Shown here: positions 27,197-35,630 of the stretch, in pieces | Numbering within the stretch: position 1 is the stretch's first letter | Layout of the letters: every line of letters starts with the position of its first letter | Source of the DNA: Microvirga makkahensis | GTDB lineage: Bacteria > Pseudomonadota > Alphaproteobacteria > Rhizobiales > Beijerinckiaceae | Direction of reading: 5' to 3' | DNA: 64,000 nucleotides | NCBI RefSeq assembly: GCF_009830105.1 | Contig: NZ_WURB01000002.1 | Coordinates: 248,001-312,000 of the forward strand | Notes under the pieces: generated by a model | Seen by the model: the letters and a program-made list of their open reading frames with translations, nothing else | Told to the model about the DNA's origin: nothing | Databases searched by the model: none | Program-made: the position numbers and the translations under genes

Positions 27197-30112
27197 CTAT
27201 CCCTTCTCCATGGGCGCCTCGATCCGGGCGAGATAGGTCGTCCGCGGCTGCGTGTTCAGGTCGCCGAGCAGCGCGTAGTTGCGCGCGCTCTTCTTGAGCC
27301 TGCTCACGGCGCTGCCGGGATCGTTGACGTCGCCGAACACGATGGCCTGCGTTGGGCATGCCTGCTGGCATGCCGTCGCGACCTCGCCGTCGCGCAGGCG
27401 TCTGCCCTCGACGCGGGCATCGGCGCGGGCCGCGCCGATCCGCTGAACGCAAAACGTGCATTTCTCCATGACGCCGCGGTCGCGGACCGTCACCTGCGGG
27501 TTCATGGCGTCGGGCGACGGCGTGTAGTCCGTGCCCTGGTAATCCAGGAAGTTGAAGCGCCGCACCTTGTAGGGGCAGTTGTTCGAACAGGTTCTCGTGC
27601 CGATGCAGCGGTTATAGACCATGTCGTTGAGTCCTTCGGAGGAGTGCACCGTCGCGTTCACGGGGCACACCACCTCGCAAGGAGCCTTCTCGCAATGCAT
27701 GCAGGGCACCGGCTGAAAGTAGATGTCAGGGCTGGCAGGATCCCCGCCGTAATAGCGATCCACACGCAGCCAATGCATCTCACGCCCCTTCGCCACCTCC
27801 TCCGGTCCGACGACGGCGATGTTGTTCTCCGCCTGGCAGGCGATCACGCAGGCATTGCAGCCGATGCAGGCGTCGAGATCGATCACCATTCCCCAGGCAT
27901 GCTCTTCATACGGCCATTCTGGATAGAGAGAGGGCTGCTCCTCCGTCTCCCGCGCCGGCGCCTCGCCGGGTGCCAGGACGCGCACGATGTCGCGGCTCCG
28001 GAGCGAATGATGCTGCTGCGTGGATATGAGCGGAAGCCGCTCGCCGGTGGCCCTGATGCCGCCCGTGGCGATCCATGGCCGTTGCGAGGGGCGAAGCGCG
28101 TAGGCATCGAACCCGATGCCGTTGCCGATCCGGCCGGCCCGCTCGCGCCCGTAGCCGAGAGGCAGCGTCACGGCTCCGGGTGCATGTCCAGGCAGGATCC
28201 AGACAGGAGCGCGCAGAACGCGACCTTCAACCGTCAGATCGACGGCATCGCCCGAGGACAATCCGAAGATGTCCGCCGTCTCGGGGGCGATCAGTGCCGC
28301 ATTGCCCCAGACCAGTTTCGTCAGGGGCTTCGGCAGTTCCTGCAGCCAGCCATTATTCGCATAGGAGCCGTCCCATACGGACGGGTCGGGAACGAACACC
28401 ACGTCGATTCCGGCTGACGCGACCGGCGGCGTAGGCTTCGGCACCCACTCAGGTCGAACTGCCACGTCGATGGCAGGCGAGGTCGTGCCTTCAACGATTC
28501 CGTTCTCGAGCGAACGCGCCCAGCGTTCCTCGAAACCGTCTCCCCAGGCCTCACGCCACGTCGCCTGGACAAGCCCGCGACCGTCGACGTTCTGCCCCGC
28601 CATGAGGCCGAGAAACTCCTCCGCGCTCAAGGCCGGCTTCAGTGGCATCGTCACAGGCTGCCTCAACCCCACCGTGCCATCGAAGGCCCGCAGATCACCC
28701 CAGCTTTCCAGCGGGTGGGCTTCGGGAATATGCCAATGACAGGCGACGGCGGTCTCGTCCCGATGCTGGCCCAGATGCAGCGACAGCGGAACCCGTCGAA
28801 CGAGATCGGCCATGTCGATATCCGCAGGAGCCGTATGGACAGCATTGCTCCCGAGGATCACCAGGCGGGACACCTGGTCCGCAGCGATGGCTCGCACCAG
28901 ATCGTCGAGCGTCCGGGCATCGCTCATCACGGGGCGGACCGGCTCCAGGATGCGGATCGTCGTCCCGACGGCGCCCATATGAGCGTTGATCGCGTGCACG
29001 AGCGCATGCACCCCGGACGGCAGTTCACGTCCCGCAACGACCAGGCTACGGGAGCCGGCGCGGCGCAACTCGCCCGCCAGCCGGGAAACCGACGGGTGCA
29101 CATCCGGTGGCGGCGGCACGGCATTTGCCCCGAGCGACGCCGCGAGCGCCTGAGCGAAGGCCTCGAACTCGCGCGGCCGGAGGACGATCCTCTCATCGGC
29201 GCGCGTCCCAGCGAGGCTCGGCCTGGCTTCGACGGCGAAGAGCCGCGGAAGTTCCCTGCCCTGCATCCGCCGCCGTTCCTGATAATCGGCGGCATAACGC
29301 AGATGGCCCGGCTCCTCGGCGAAGATGTCGCCCCCGAGGGCAACGATGGTGTCTGCCTGGGTCAGATCGTAGGCGAGATCGACGTCGCGCCCGAACACGG
29401 TCAAGGCAGCGGATTGCCTGTTGTCATCATCGATCGGTGAGAACACATGCCATTGCGCGAGAGGAAAGAGCTGCCGCGCCTGCGCGACGAGCCTGTGAAG
29501 GGTCGGCGACGACGTCGGCGGCATCAGGACATGCAGCCCTCGCCCCTCGGCGACGACGAGTTCGTTGCGCACGGGACGAATGAAGTTCGTGAGCTCCTCC
29601 CAGCTTCTCGGGGAGCCGTTCTGGAGGGGAGCGCCGGACCGGTCCGGATCGTAGAGGGCCAGGATTTCGGCCTGGGCGAACACGTCCGTCGCCCCGAGGC
29701 TTGCCGGGTGGAGCGGATTTCCCTCGATCTTGACGGGACGCCCCTCCTGCGTCTTCACGAGAACGCCTCTTCCGTAGCCGTTCAGCGAAAGGGACGTGGC
29801 GACCGTCAGCGGCACTCCCGGCGTATAGCCAGGCATGTTATGGCTCTGCGACAAGAGAGGAGACTTCTTACCCGCATCGCCTCCATTGCAGCCGGCAAGA
29901 CCTCCCAGAGCCAGGGAGGCGCTCATCAGCTTAAGCAGGGTCCGACGGTCGACAGGCGAAGCCTGGACGACATCAGGGAATTCGGCCTCCACATAGCGGC
30001 GTATGTCCGGCGCATCGGCCAACTCCTCGAGGCTGCGCCAGAGCCTCGGCCCCTCCTCGGCCGCGAGGCGGGCTCTCAAGGCATCAAGGTCGAATGGCGT
30101 TCCTTCACCCAT
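27197..30112 (-). CDS. actB: Alternative complex III iron-sulfur subunit ActB
   Basis: A 971-residue fused protein. A twin-arginine-like signal (DRRTLLKLMSASLALGGLAG) is near residues 60-80. The middle resembles a molybdopterin oxidoreductase catalytic fold that in this family lacks the cofactor. The last 240 residues hold a multi-cluster ferredoxin part (CIGCNACVIACQAENN, CMHCEKAPCEVVCP, CIGTRTCSNNCPYKV, CTFCVQRI and CQQACPTQA). Electrons from quinol pass through these clusters to the heme subunits. ATG 30112 gives a short gap after actA; an in-frame ATG at 30130 is also possible. It is full length for the family with no missing cysteine blocks seen. Confidence 0.95.
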   Translation of the reverse strand: MGEGTPFDLDALRARLAAEEGPRLWRSLEELADAPDIRRYVEAEFPDVVQASPVDRRTLLKLMSASLALGGLAGCNGGDAGKKSPLLSQSHNMPGYTPGVPLTVATSLSLNGYGRGVLVKTQEGRPVKIEGNPLHPASLGATDVFAQAEILALYDPDRSGAPLQNGSPRSWEELTNFIRPVRNELVVAEGRGLHVLMPPTSSPTLHRLVAQARQLFPLAQWHVFSPIDDDNRQSAALTVFGRDVDLAYDLTQADTIVALGGDIFAEEPGHLRYAADYQERRRMQGRELPRLFAVEARPSLAGTRADERIVLRPREFEAFAQALAASLGANAVPPPPDVHPSVSRLAGELRRAGSRSLVVAGRELPSGVHALVHAINAHMGAVGTTIRILEPVRPVMSDARTLDDLVRAIAADQVSRLVILGSNAVHTAPADIDMADLVRRVPLSLHLGQHRDETAVACHWHIPEAHPLESWGDLRAFDGTVGLRQPVTMPLKPALSAEEFLGLMAGQNVDGRGLVQATWREAWGDGFEERWARSLENGIVEGTTSPAIDVAVRPEWVPKPTPPVASAGIDVVFVPDPSVWDGSYANNGWLQELPKPLTKLVWGNAALIAPETADIFGLSSGDAVDLTVEGRVLRAPVWILPGHAPGAVTLPLGYGRERAGRIGNGIGFDAYALRPSQRPWIATGGIRATGERLPLISTQQHHSLRSRDIVRVLAPGEAPARETEEQPSLYPEWPYEEHAWGMVIDLDACIGCNACVIACQAENNIAVVGPEEVAKGREMHWLRVDRYYGGDPASPDIYFQPVPCMHCEKAPCEVVCPVNATVHSSEGLNDMVYNRCIGTRTCSNNCPYKVRRFNFLDYQGTDYTPSPDAMNPQVTVRDRGVMEKCTFCVQRIGAARADARVEGRRLRDGEVATACQQACPTQAIVFGDVNDPGSAVSRLKKSARNYALLGDLNTQPRTTYLARIEAPMEKG

Positions 30113-30117
30113 CGCTT

Positions 30118-30768
30118 CTACCGGTGGCATGTATTGCAGCTGGTGAGGCGCCGGGAGGCCTCCCGGTAGAACGCGCGAACGTCGTCCGGCAGATCCTTGC
30201 CATGCGCCTCATAGCCCATGGCGAACACCGCCTCTCGCGGCCGAAGGTTCGGCACCGGATCACGATGACAGTCCAGGCACCACCCCATGGAGAGGGTCTG
30301 GGTTTGCACCGTCTTTGGCATCTGGTCGATGCGGCCATGGCAGGTCTCGCAGGCCACCCCCTTCGTGACGTGGGCGGCATGGTGGAAATAGGTGTAGTCC
30401 GGCAGCCGGTGAACAGACGTCCATTGGATCGGCTGCCCGAGCGTGAAGCTCGTACGCACGGGATCGAGGACGCTCGCCCCGACCCACACCTGGGAGTGGC
30501 AGGTCATGCAGGTCTGAGCGGACGGCATGCCGGCATCGGCCGCGCGCTCGACGGTGGAATGGCAATAGCGGCAATCGATCCGCAAGGCTCCGCTGTGGAG
30601 ATCGTGCCGGAACGGAACAGGCTGCGGCGCGGGCTTGCCCACATTCCAGGTGCTGTCGGAGCGAGCCCAGACATAGGCTGTCACGCCCGCGGAAATGACC
30701 CCTAGACCCATGAGCACGATAACCACTCGGAACAGAGTGGTTGCTGCCGGCGTGAAGAGTTGCGCCAT
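30118..30768 (-). CDS. actA: Alternative complex III pentaheme cytochrome ActA
   Basis: A 216-residue membrane-anchored multiheme cytochrome, first gene of the act operon. One N-terminal helix (LFRVVIVLMGLGVISAGVTAYVW) is followed by five heme c sites: CRYCH, CMTCH, CETCH, CLDCH and CNTCH, plus extra histidines (FHHAAH, FRHD) for bis-His ligation. Five hemes is the standard number for ActA. It should accept electrons from ActB and pass them on to ActE or other cytochromes. Confidence 0.94.
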   Translation of the reverse strand: MAQLFTPAATTLFRVVIVLMGLGVISAGVTAYVWARSDSTWNVGKPAPQPVPFRHDLHSGALRIDCRYCHSTVERAADAGMPSAQTCMTCHSQVWVGASVLDPVRTSFTLGQPIQWTSVHRLPDYTYFHHAAHVTKGVACETCHGRIDQMPKTVQTQTLSMGWCLDCHRDPVPNLRPREAVFAMGYEAHGKDLPDDVRAFYREASRRLTSCNTCHR

Positions 30769-31105
30769 CGCCTGTGCCGCGCGTCCCCTGTTGCGTCAGG
30801 CCTCAGGCCTGATCGAAGCTTCGCTGTTGACACAATCGGTTCGCCGCAGCTTCGTTCCCTCGGGACGATGCAAGACCGGCACGATCGGGAGAGGGCGAAC
30901 ACCTCGAAGCCGCCTCTCGGGCAGCGCGGCCTGCAGGGAGATCCCGCGCATCCATACGGTATCGCCGCGGACCCTTTCCGGATGCCACAAAGGAAAGGAC
31001 TGCTGCAGCAGCGATCCTCCTTTAGTTTCTCAACCATGCACGGTGGGCTGGAGATATGAGCATGCGTCGAGCTCACTCAGCCATCCTGTTCCAGCTTTTG
31101 AATTC
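30769..31105. other. Intergenic region upstream of the act operon
   Basis: This 337-base gap must contain the promoter for actA (minus strand) and the region just past the decayed chemoreceptor gene. No convincing open frame, RNA gene or strong hairpin was seen. Confidence 0.4.
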
Positions 31106-31812
31106 TTAAGCGGCTTTCACACCCTGGAGGAAGGTGGCGACCTCGTGGCTGAGATCGTTGGAGTGGCGGGCGAGTTCCTGGGCGGCTCCCAGCACCTGGC
31201 TGGCCGCAGCTCCCGTCTCGCCGGCCCCATGCTGCACGTCCACAATCCTGCCCGTGACCTGCTCGGTGCCGCGGGCGGCTTCCTGGACGTTGCGGGCGAT
31301 CTCGGCGGTGGCCGCGCCCTGCTCCTCCATGGCGGCGGCGATCGAGGTGGAGATCTGGCTCATCTCGGTGATCGTGCGCGCGATCTCCTGGATCGCGTGC
31401 ACCGTCTCCTGCGTGGCCTGCTGCACCGAGGCGATCTGGGCCGAGATCTCCTCGGTCGCCTTGGCCGTCTGGCTGGCCAGCTCCTTGACCTCGGTGGCCA
31501 CCACGGCAAAGCCCTTGCCGGCCTCGCCGCATGACAGAACAGCGATCAAACCGGTCGCGAGTGCCAGGGCGAACATGGTTGAAGAATAGGAGTAATGCAA
31601 ATCCTCGACCGGGATCCCGACGTAGAAAATGCCGTTGACGCGACCGGCCTCATCGAAGCTCGGCTGATAGACGGCATAGAACTGTTTACGAAGAGCGTAG
31701 TGGGGCCAAAGTAGGTTTCGCGCCGGCGCACATAGATCTGGGCCGGACTGTCTGCTGTCGGAGCCGCATCAACGGCGCATTCGTCGGCCAAAGGGAACTT
31801 ATCGTCTTGATT
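31106..31812 (-). pseudogene. Decayed methyl-accepting chemotaxis protein with internal deletion and frameshift
   Basis: Two parts of a chemoreceptor are joined wrongly. Reading on the minus strand, a Cache-like end (QFYAVYQPSFDEAGRVNG, then IFYVGIPVEDL) and a hydrophobic segment (LALATGLIAVLSC) run directly into GEAGKGFAVVATEVKELASQ, the middle of the signalling domain. The second membrane helix end, HAMP and the first half of the signalling coiled coil are therefore missing. Near 31690 the Cache part is split by a one-base shift (ETYFGPTTLFV in one frame, KQFYAVYQP in the next). The N-terminal signal and first helix are not seen. The C-terminal tail (EQVTGRIVDVQHGAGE, then a HSNDLSHEV-type end) is intact. 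This is a non-functional remnant. Confidence 0.75.
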
Positions 31813-32385
31813 TTGCTTAGGGCTTGCCGCCGATACAGCCGGAAAGTCTTGAATCACTTGCCGAGATCGGCAGGGTTGAAGGATGCCCAAACGTAATTGC
31901 CGATTACCCCCTATGTTGCAGCGCAAGAAGAACTCTCATTCATTCGGGCGGAAGATTATTCGATCAAAGCTCCGTGCGCTCCGGATTCTGCCATCGGTGG
32001 ACCACATTGATGAAAAGGAGGTCGACCGCTAAGCAGTTGCCGCACGGAACCGGATTACTCTATTAAGCCACGCTCGTCCCGCTTTGGGCGGGCAGCGGGG
32101 ACGCCCCCACATACGGCATAATCCTCTGCATGCTTGCCTCTTGAGTTCACGTCGCCTCGCCTATACAGCATGAATACCAGGCCGGGCCCCTCTGGCAGTT
32201 CCGATGAACTGCGATGTCGGACTGGATATCCAATCGGGTGGCTCGGCTCATGATGTTCTGCCGACCGTAATCCTCTCAGTCATCCCTACAGCCGTCTGGC
32301 AGCGGACGCGGGATGCTGCGTGGTTTGCGGAGCGGTCAATTCAGAAGTCATGACGGCTGCCCCTGTTCATGCAAACGGGAGCCAC
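31813..32385. other. Intergenic region upstream of the TerC-family gene
   Basis: About 570 bases without a supported gene. It may include further remnants of the chemoreceptor's 5' end. A hairpin with arms CGTCCCGC (32075-32082) and GCGGGGACG (32095-32103) is visible about 280 bases upstream of the TerC-family start. A manganese (yybP-ykoY) riboswitch, often found before TerC-family genes, was looked for by eye but its conserved core was not recognised. Confidence 0.4.
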
Positions 32386-33042
32386 ATGAGCGAATTTTTC
32401 ACCACAGAAGCCCTTACCGCCCTCCTCCAGGTGATCATGATCGACCTGGTGCTGGCCGGCGACAATGCCATTGTCATTGGCTTGGCCGCCGCCGGCCTGC
32501 CCAAGGAGCAACGGGCGAAAGCCATCCTGATCGGCATCATCGCGGCCACGGTCCTGCGCATCGGGTTTGCCGCCGCAACCACCCAGCTCCTTCAGATCGT
32601 AGGCCTGCTTCTGGCGGGCGGCATCCTGCTGCTCTGGGTATGCTGGAAGATGTGGCGCGAGCTGCGCACCAGCCATGCCGAGGAGATCCAGGGTGAGGAA
32701 GCCCTGGAGGGGCGCGACCTGGACCACGACGGCAGGATCGCGGGCACGGCCCCGCGAAAGACCTTTGCCCAGGCCGCCTGGCAGATCGTCATTGCGGACG
32801 TGTCCATGTCCCTCGACAACGTGCTGGCGGTGGCAGGGGCCGCCCGCGAGCACCCCAATGTGCTGATCTTCGGCCTGATCCTGTCCATTGCCCTGATGGG
32901 CGTGGCAGCGACCTTCATTGCCCGTCTGCTCCAGAAGCACCGCTGGATCGCCTATGTGGGCCTGGCCATCATCCTCTATGTCGCCGTCGAGATGATCTAC
33001 CGCGGCGCTCTGGAGGTCTGGCCACTGGTCAACGGCGGTTAG
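32386..33042 (+). CDS. TerC/YjbE-family integral membrane protein
   Basis: A 218-residue membrane protein with about seven helices in two similar halves. The motifs MIDLVLAGDNAIVIGLAAAGLP and IADVSMSLDNVLAVAGAA place conserved acidic residues in membrane helices, the hallmark of TerC-type metal exporters. A charged cytoplasmic loop (HAEEIQGEEALEGRDLDHDG) separates the halves. Family members handle manganese or other metal ions, some loading secreted metalloproteins. ATG 32386 has GGGAG at good spacing; an in-frame start at 32320 would add non-family residues. It stands alone and is followed by a hairpin. Confidence 0.88.
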   Translation: MSEFFTTEALTALLQVIMIDLVLAGDNAIVIGLAAAGLPKEQRAKAILIGIIAATVLRIGFAAATTQLLQIVGLLLAGGILLLWVCWKMWRELRTSHAEEIQGEEALEGRDLDHDGRIAGTAPRKTFAQAAWQIVIADVSMSLDNVLAVAGAAREHPNVLIFGLILSIALMGVAATFIARLLQKHRWIAYVGLAIILYVAVEMIYRGALEVWPLVNGG

Positions 33043-33063
33043 TCCCGATGCCTTAGCTTGTGC

Positions 33064-33097
33064 GATGGTCCGTCTTTAAACTCAGAGGCGGACCATC
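33064..33097 (+). terminator. Inverted repeat after the TerC-family gene
   Basis: A perfect 9-bp stem (GATGGTCCG at 33064-33072, CGGACCATC at 33089-33097) with a 16-base loop begins 22 bases after the stop. It has no T-tract, so it may protect the 3' end or be a repeat element rather than an intrinsic terminator. No gene was seen between here and 33355. Confidence 0.4.
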
Positions 33098-33354
33098 ACC
33101 GAACTGGGGCGGGTCCAGGCTGTCGCGCTCGGGCAACCCACCCTCGAACGCTGAGATGGGATTGCCGATGACCAGAACGGCAGGGCCAGCCGACGCGGTG
33201 GCCGGCATGACTTTCGGACCGATGTCGGAAGGGGAGAGGGTCCGGTGATCGGTCAGGCCTCCTCAAACGAAACCGGCGCGAGCCCGGAGAGTGAGCACGA
33301 TGGCATGCCCGGCCGGGTAAGCGCGGCCCGGCGGAGTTGTGCCCTCATGGAATT

Positions 33355-33392
33355 CCTTAAAAAGAAGCGCCGCGTTCCGGAAACGCGGCGCT
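33355..33392 (-). terminator. Rho-independent terminator of the tcu/Bug operon
   Basis: On the minus strand a GC-rich 11-bp stem (AGCGCCGCGTT and its complement, five-base loop) is followed by TTCTTTTT. It lies 23 bases past the stop of the binding-protein gene, so it would end transcripts of the tcuA-tcuB-binding protein operon. Confidence 0.85.
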
Positions 33393-33414
33393 GCAACGGC
33401 ATTGGTCCTTGGAA

Positions 33415-34383
33415 TTAGGACTTCACCAACCCCACAGAAGTCAGCACATCCCGTGTGCGAGCCTGCTCCGACTTGACGAACTCGTCGAGCGCCGGTCCCG
33501 TCAGGAAGATGTCCTCCCAGCCGCGCATGGCCAGGATCTTCTTCCAGGTCTCTGACTTTGCGAGATCCTCGAACATCTTCGTGAGCTGCGCACGGTCATC
33601 GGCCGAGATGCCGGGAGGCGCAACGATCATGCGCCAGTTGGACAGCTCGAGATCGATCCCGCTCTCCTTCAGGGTCGGCGCGTCGACGTTCGGCAGACGG
33701 CTCGGAGAGGAAACAGCGAGCAGGCGCAGCTTGCCGGCCTGGATCTGGCTCATGAATTCGCCGAGCGAATTGATACCTGCCGTCACCTTGCCGCCGAGAA
33801 GCGCCCCGAGGGACTCGCCACCGCCGGAGAAGGCGATGTAGTTGGTCTTCGACGGGTCGGCACCGACGTTCTTGGTGATCAGGGCTGCGAGGATGTGGTC
33901 CGGTCCGCCGGCGGACCCGCCGGCCCAGGTCACCTTGGCCGGATCGGCCTTGATCATCTCGCCGAGTTCCTGCATCGACTTGATCGGCGAGGCCGCGGGG
34001 ACCGCTATCGCCTGCCATTCGCCGGTCAGCCGCGCGATCGGCGTGACCTGGTCGAGCGTGACGGGAGATTTGTTGGTGATGATCGCACCGACCATCACGT
34101 ACCCGCTCGCCATCAGCTGAGTCGGATCTCCCTTGGCGCCATTCACAAACTGGGCAATGCCGATCGTCCCACCCGCGCCGGGAACATTGGTGACCTGCAC
34201 GCTCTTGGCGAGGCCGGCCTCGGTGAGGCCCTGTGCCACCGAGCGCGCGGTCTGATCCCAGCCGCCGCCAGGAGCTGCGGGCGCCATGACCTTCAGGCTC
34301 GGGGCCTGCGCGAAAGAAGCCGATGGCAGGGCCGCACCTGCTATCAGAGCCAGCCCGAAAAATGTCCTACGGTTGAATTTCAT
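33415..34383 (-). CDS. Bug/TctC-family tripartite tricarboxylate transporter binding protein
   Basis: A 322-residue periplasmic binding protein with an RRTFFGLALIAGAALPSASFA export signal that resembles a twin-arginine signal. The mature part has the Bug-family sequence VMAPAAPGGGWDQTARSVAQGL near the N-terminus and VPGAGGTIGIAQFVN after it, which contact the carboxylate ligand. It probably binds citrate, tricarballylate or a related acid. No TctA or TctB membrane subunits are present in the window, so the transport partner must lie elsewhere. It sits 89 bases after tcuB, where Salmonella has a tcuC transporter gene. A strong terminator follows. Confidence 0.9.
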   Translation of the reverse strand: MKFNRRTFFGLALIAGAALPSASFAQAPSLKVMAPAAPGGGWDQTARSVAQGLTEAGLAKSVQVTNVPGAGGTIGIAQFVNGAKGDPTQLMASGYVMVGAIITNKSPVTLDQVTPIARLTGEWQAIAVPAASPIKSMQELGEMIKADPAKVTWAGGSAGGPDHILAALITKNVGADPSKTNYIAFSGGGESLGALLGGKVTAGINSLGEFMSQIQAGKLRLLAVSSPSRLPNVDAPTLKESGIDLELSNWRMIVAPPGISADDRAQLTKMFEDLAKSETWKKILAMRGWEDIFLTGPALDEFVKSEQARTRDVLTSVGLVKS

Positions 34384-34472
34384 GGTTTATCCTCCTTGGG
34401 TAAGTGGTCATGCCCGACACTGGCGTGGCGTCGGGCTGTTCTTGGAGCCCGTCTGAGGCTCGTGGCGCCTCC

Positions 34473-35630
34473 TCACGCTCCAGCTTTGGCGTTCGGAATG
34501 GCGAGAGCCTTGGCTTTCGACGGGGTCGGCTCGTGGAGCGCGCGGCGCTCCTTGGCGTAGCGAACAAGCGCTCCGAAGCGGTAGATGCCGTGCACGAACT
34601 TGCTGTACGGCATGGTGATGAAGAAGCCGAACACGAAGCCCATGTGGAGCGCCAGCATCGTACCCATCATGGGGGTTGCACGCAGCACCAGGAGCAGCAG
34701 GCCGGTCAGGCTCACAAGGAACAGCATGGCGATGAAAGCCATCTCCATGCCGCGGCCGTTCTCGTCCCGCAGGGCCGGATCGCGCTTGACCTTCGCCCAC
34801 ATCAGGCCCGCAGGCCCGATGACAAGGCCGATCCCGCCCAGCGTCCCGAGCACCACTGGCAGGTCGTACCAGGGGTACGGCGCCTGCATTCCGAGCAGAT
34901 AGTGATAAAGGGTCGCCGTGCTGGTCGCCGCCAGGCAAAGGAAGAATCCGTAGAATGTCAGGTGGTGATAGAGGCGGCGACGATCGGTCGGCCGCTCGTC
35001 CTCGTTGAAGCAGCCGGGACCGCCGCCATCGAGGTAGCGCAGCGCCATGGTATCCTTCATCGCCTGCCAGACCGAGACGCCGTTGGTCAGCGTCTCCCGC
35101 GTCTCGCCGATGTCGCGCCAGAACATGCGAAAGCCCATGATCAAGGCCGCGATTGCATAGAAGAACGCGGCACCGAACACACCGGCCATCGCGTTGTGAG
35201 ACATGATCCGGTAGAACGCGCCGGGCCCTGTCTGCACGCCGAACATCACCGCCGGATCGTTGATCGCCATCAGCCCGAAGAAAAACACGCCGACGCTGAG
35301 CGCCGCGATGAGGCTGACCGCTAGGCCGTTGCGCTCGAACAACGGAGCCAGCGCCCGTGGCCAGACATAGAACTTGTAGGAGTCGTTACGAACCTTCGCC
35401 AGCGTCTGCGGCACGTTGACGTTGAACTCGTGCGGCGGCGAGAACTGGCAGTCGGTGTAGCAGGCTCCGCAGCTGTGGCAGAGATTGGCCAGGTAATTGA
35501 GATCCCCGTCCGAGAAGGCGCGCCGCATTTCCATAGCAGGAAAGACCGCGCACAGTCCTTCGCAGTAGCGGCAGGAATTGCAGACCGTCATCAGACGGTC
35601 GGCTTCCTTGAGTGCTTCAGTTGCGTGCAT
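34473..35630 (-). CDS. tcuB: Tricarballylate utilisation iron-sulfur membrane protein TcuB
   Basis: A 385-residue protein. The N-terminal part has two cysteine clusters (CNSCRYCEGLCAVFP and CHSCGACYTDCQFSPPHEF), each suited to a 4Fe-4S centre. About six membrane helices follow, with conserved histidines such as HHLTFYGFFLCLAATSTATLYHY that may bind heme. TcuB reoxidises the flavin of TcuA and passes electrons to the membrane quinone pool. ATG 35630 was chosen because the family sequence starts there; it overlaps the end of tcuA by 14 bases, pointing to coupled translation. Confidence 0.9.
   Translation of the reverse strand: MHATEALKEADRLMTVCNSCRYCEGLCAVFPAMEMRRAFSDGDLNYLANLCHSCGACYTDCQFSPPHEFNVNVPQTLAKVRNDSYKFYVWPRALAPLFERNGLAVSLIAALSVGVFFFGLMAINDPAVMFGVQTGPGAFYRIMSHNAMAGVFGAAFFYAIAALIMGFRMFWRDIGETRETLTNGVSVWQAMKDTMALRYLDGGGPGCFNEDERPTDRRRLYHHLTFYGFFLCLAATSTATLYHYLLGMQAPYPWYDLPVVLGTLGGIGLVIGPAGLMWAKVKRDPALRDENGRGMEMAFIAMLFLVSLTGLLLLVLRATPMMGTMLALHMGFVFGFFITMPYSKFVHGIYRFGALVRYAKERRALHEPTPSKAKALAIPNAKAGA

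Noticed and set aside
25898..28417. Plus-strand frame of about 839 codons
   Set aside because: It runs antisense through actC and actB, whose heme, helix and cysteine motifs are clear on the minus strand.
31813..32385. Possible manganese (yybP-ykoY) riboswitch before the TerC-family gene
   Set aside because: The conserved core sequences could not be found by eye; only a simple GC hairpin is visible. A covariance-model search would settle it.
33060..33248. 62-codon plus-strand frame after the TerC-family gene
   Set aside because: It begins in an inverted repeat, has no ribosome site and no recognisable sequence; it looks like intergenic DNA.
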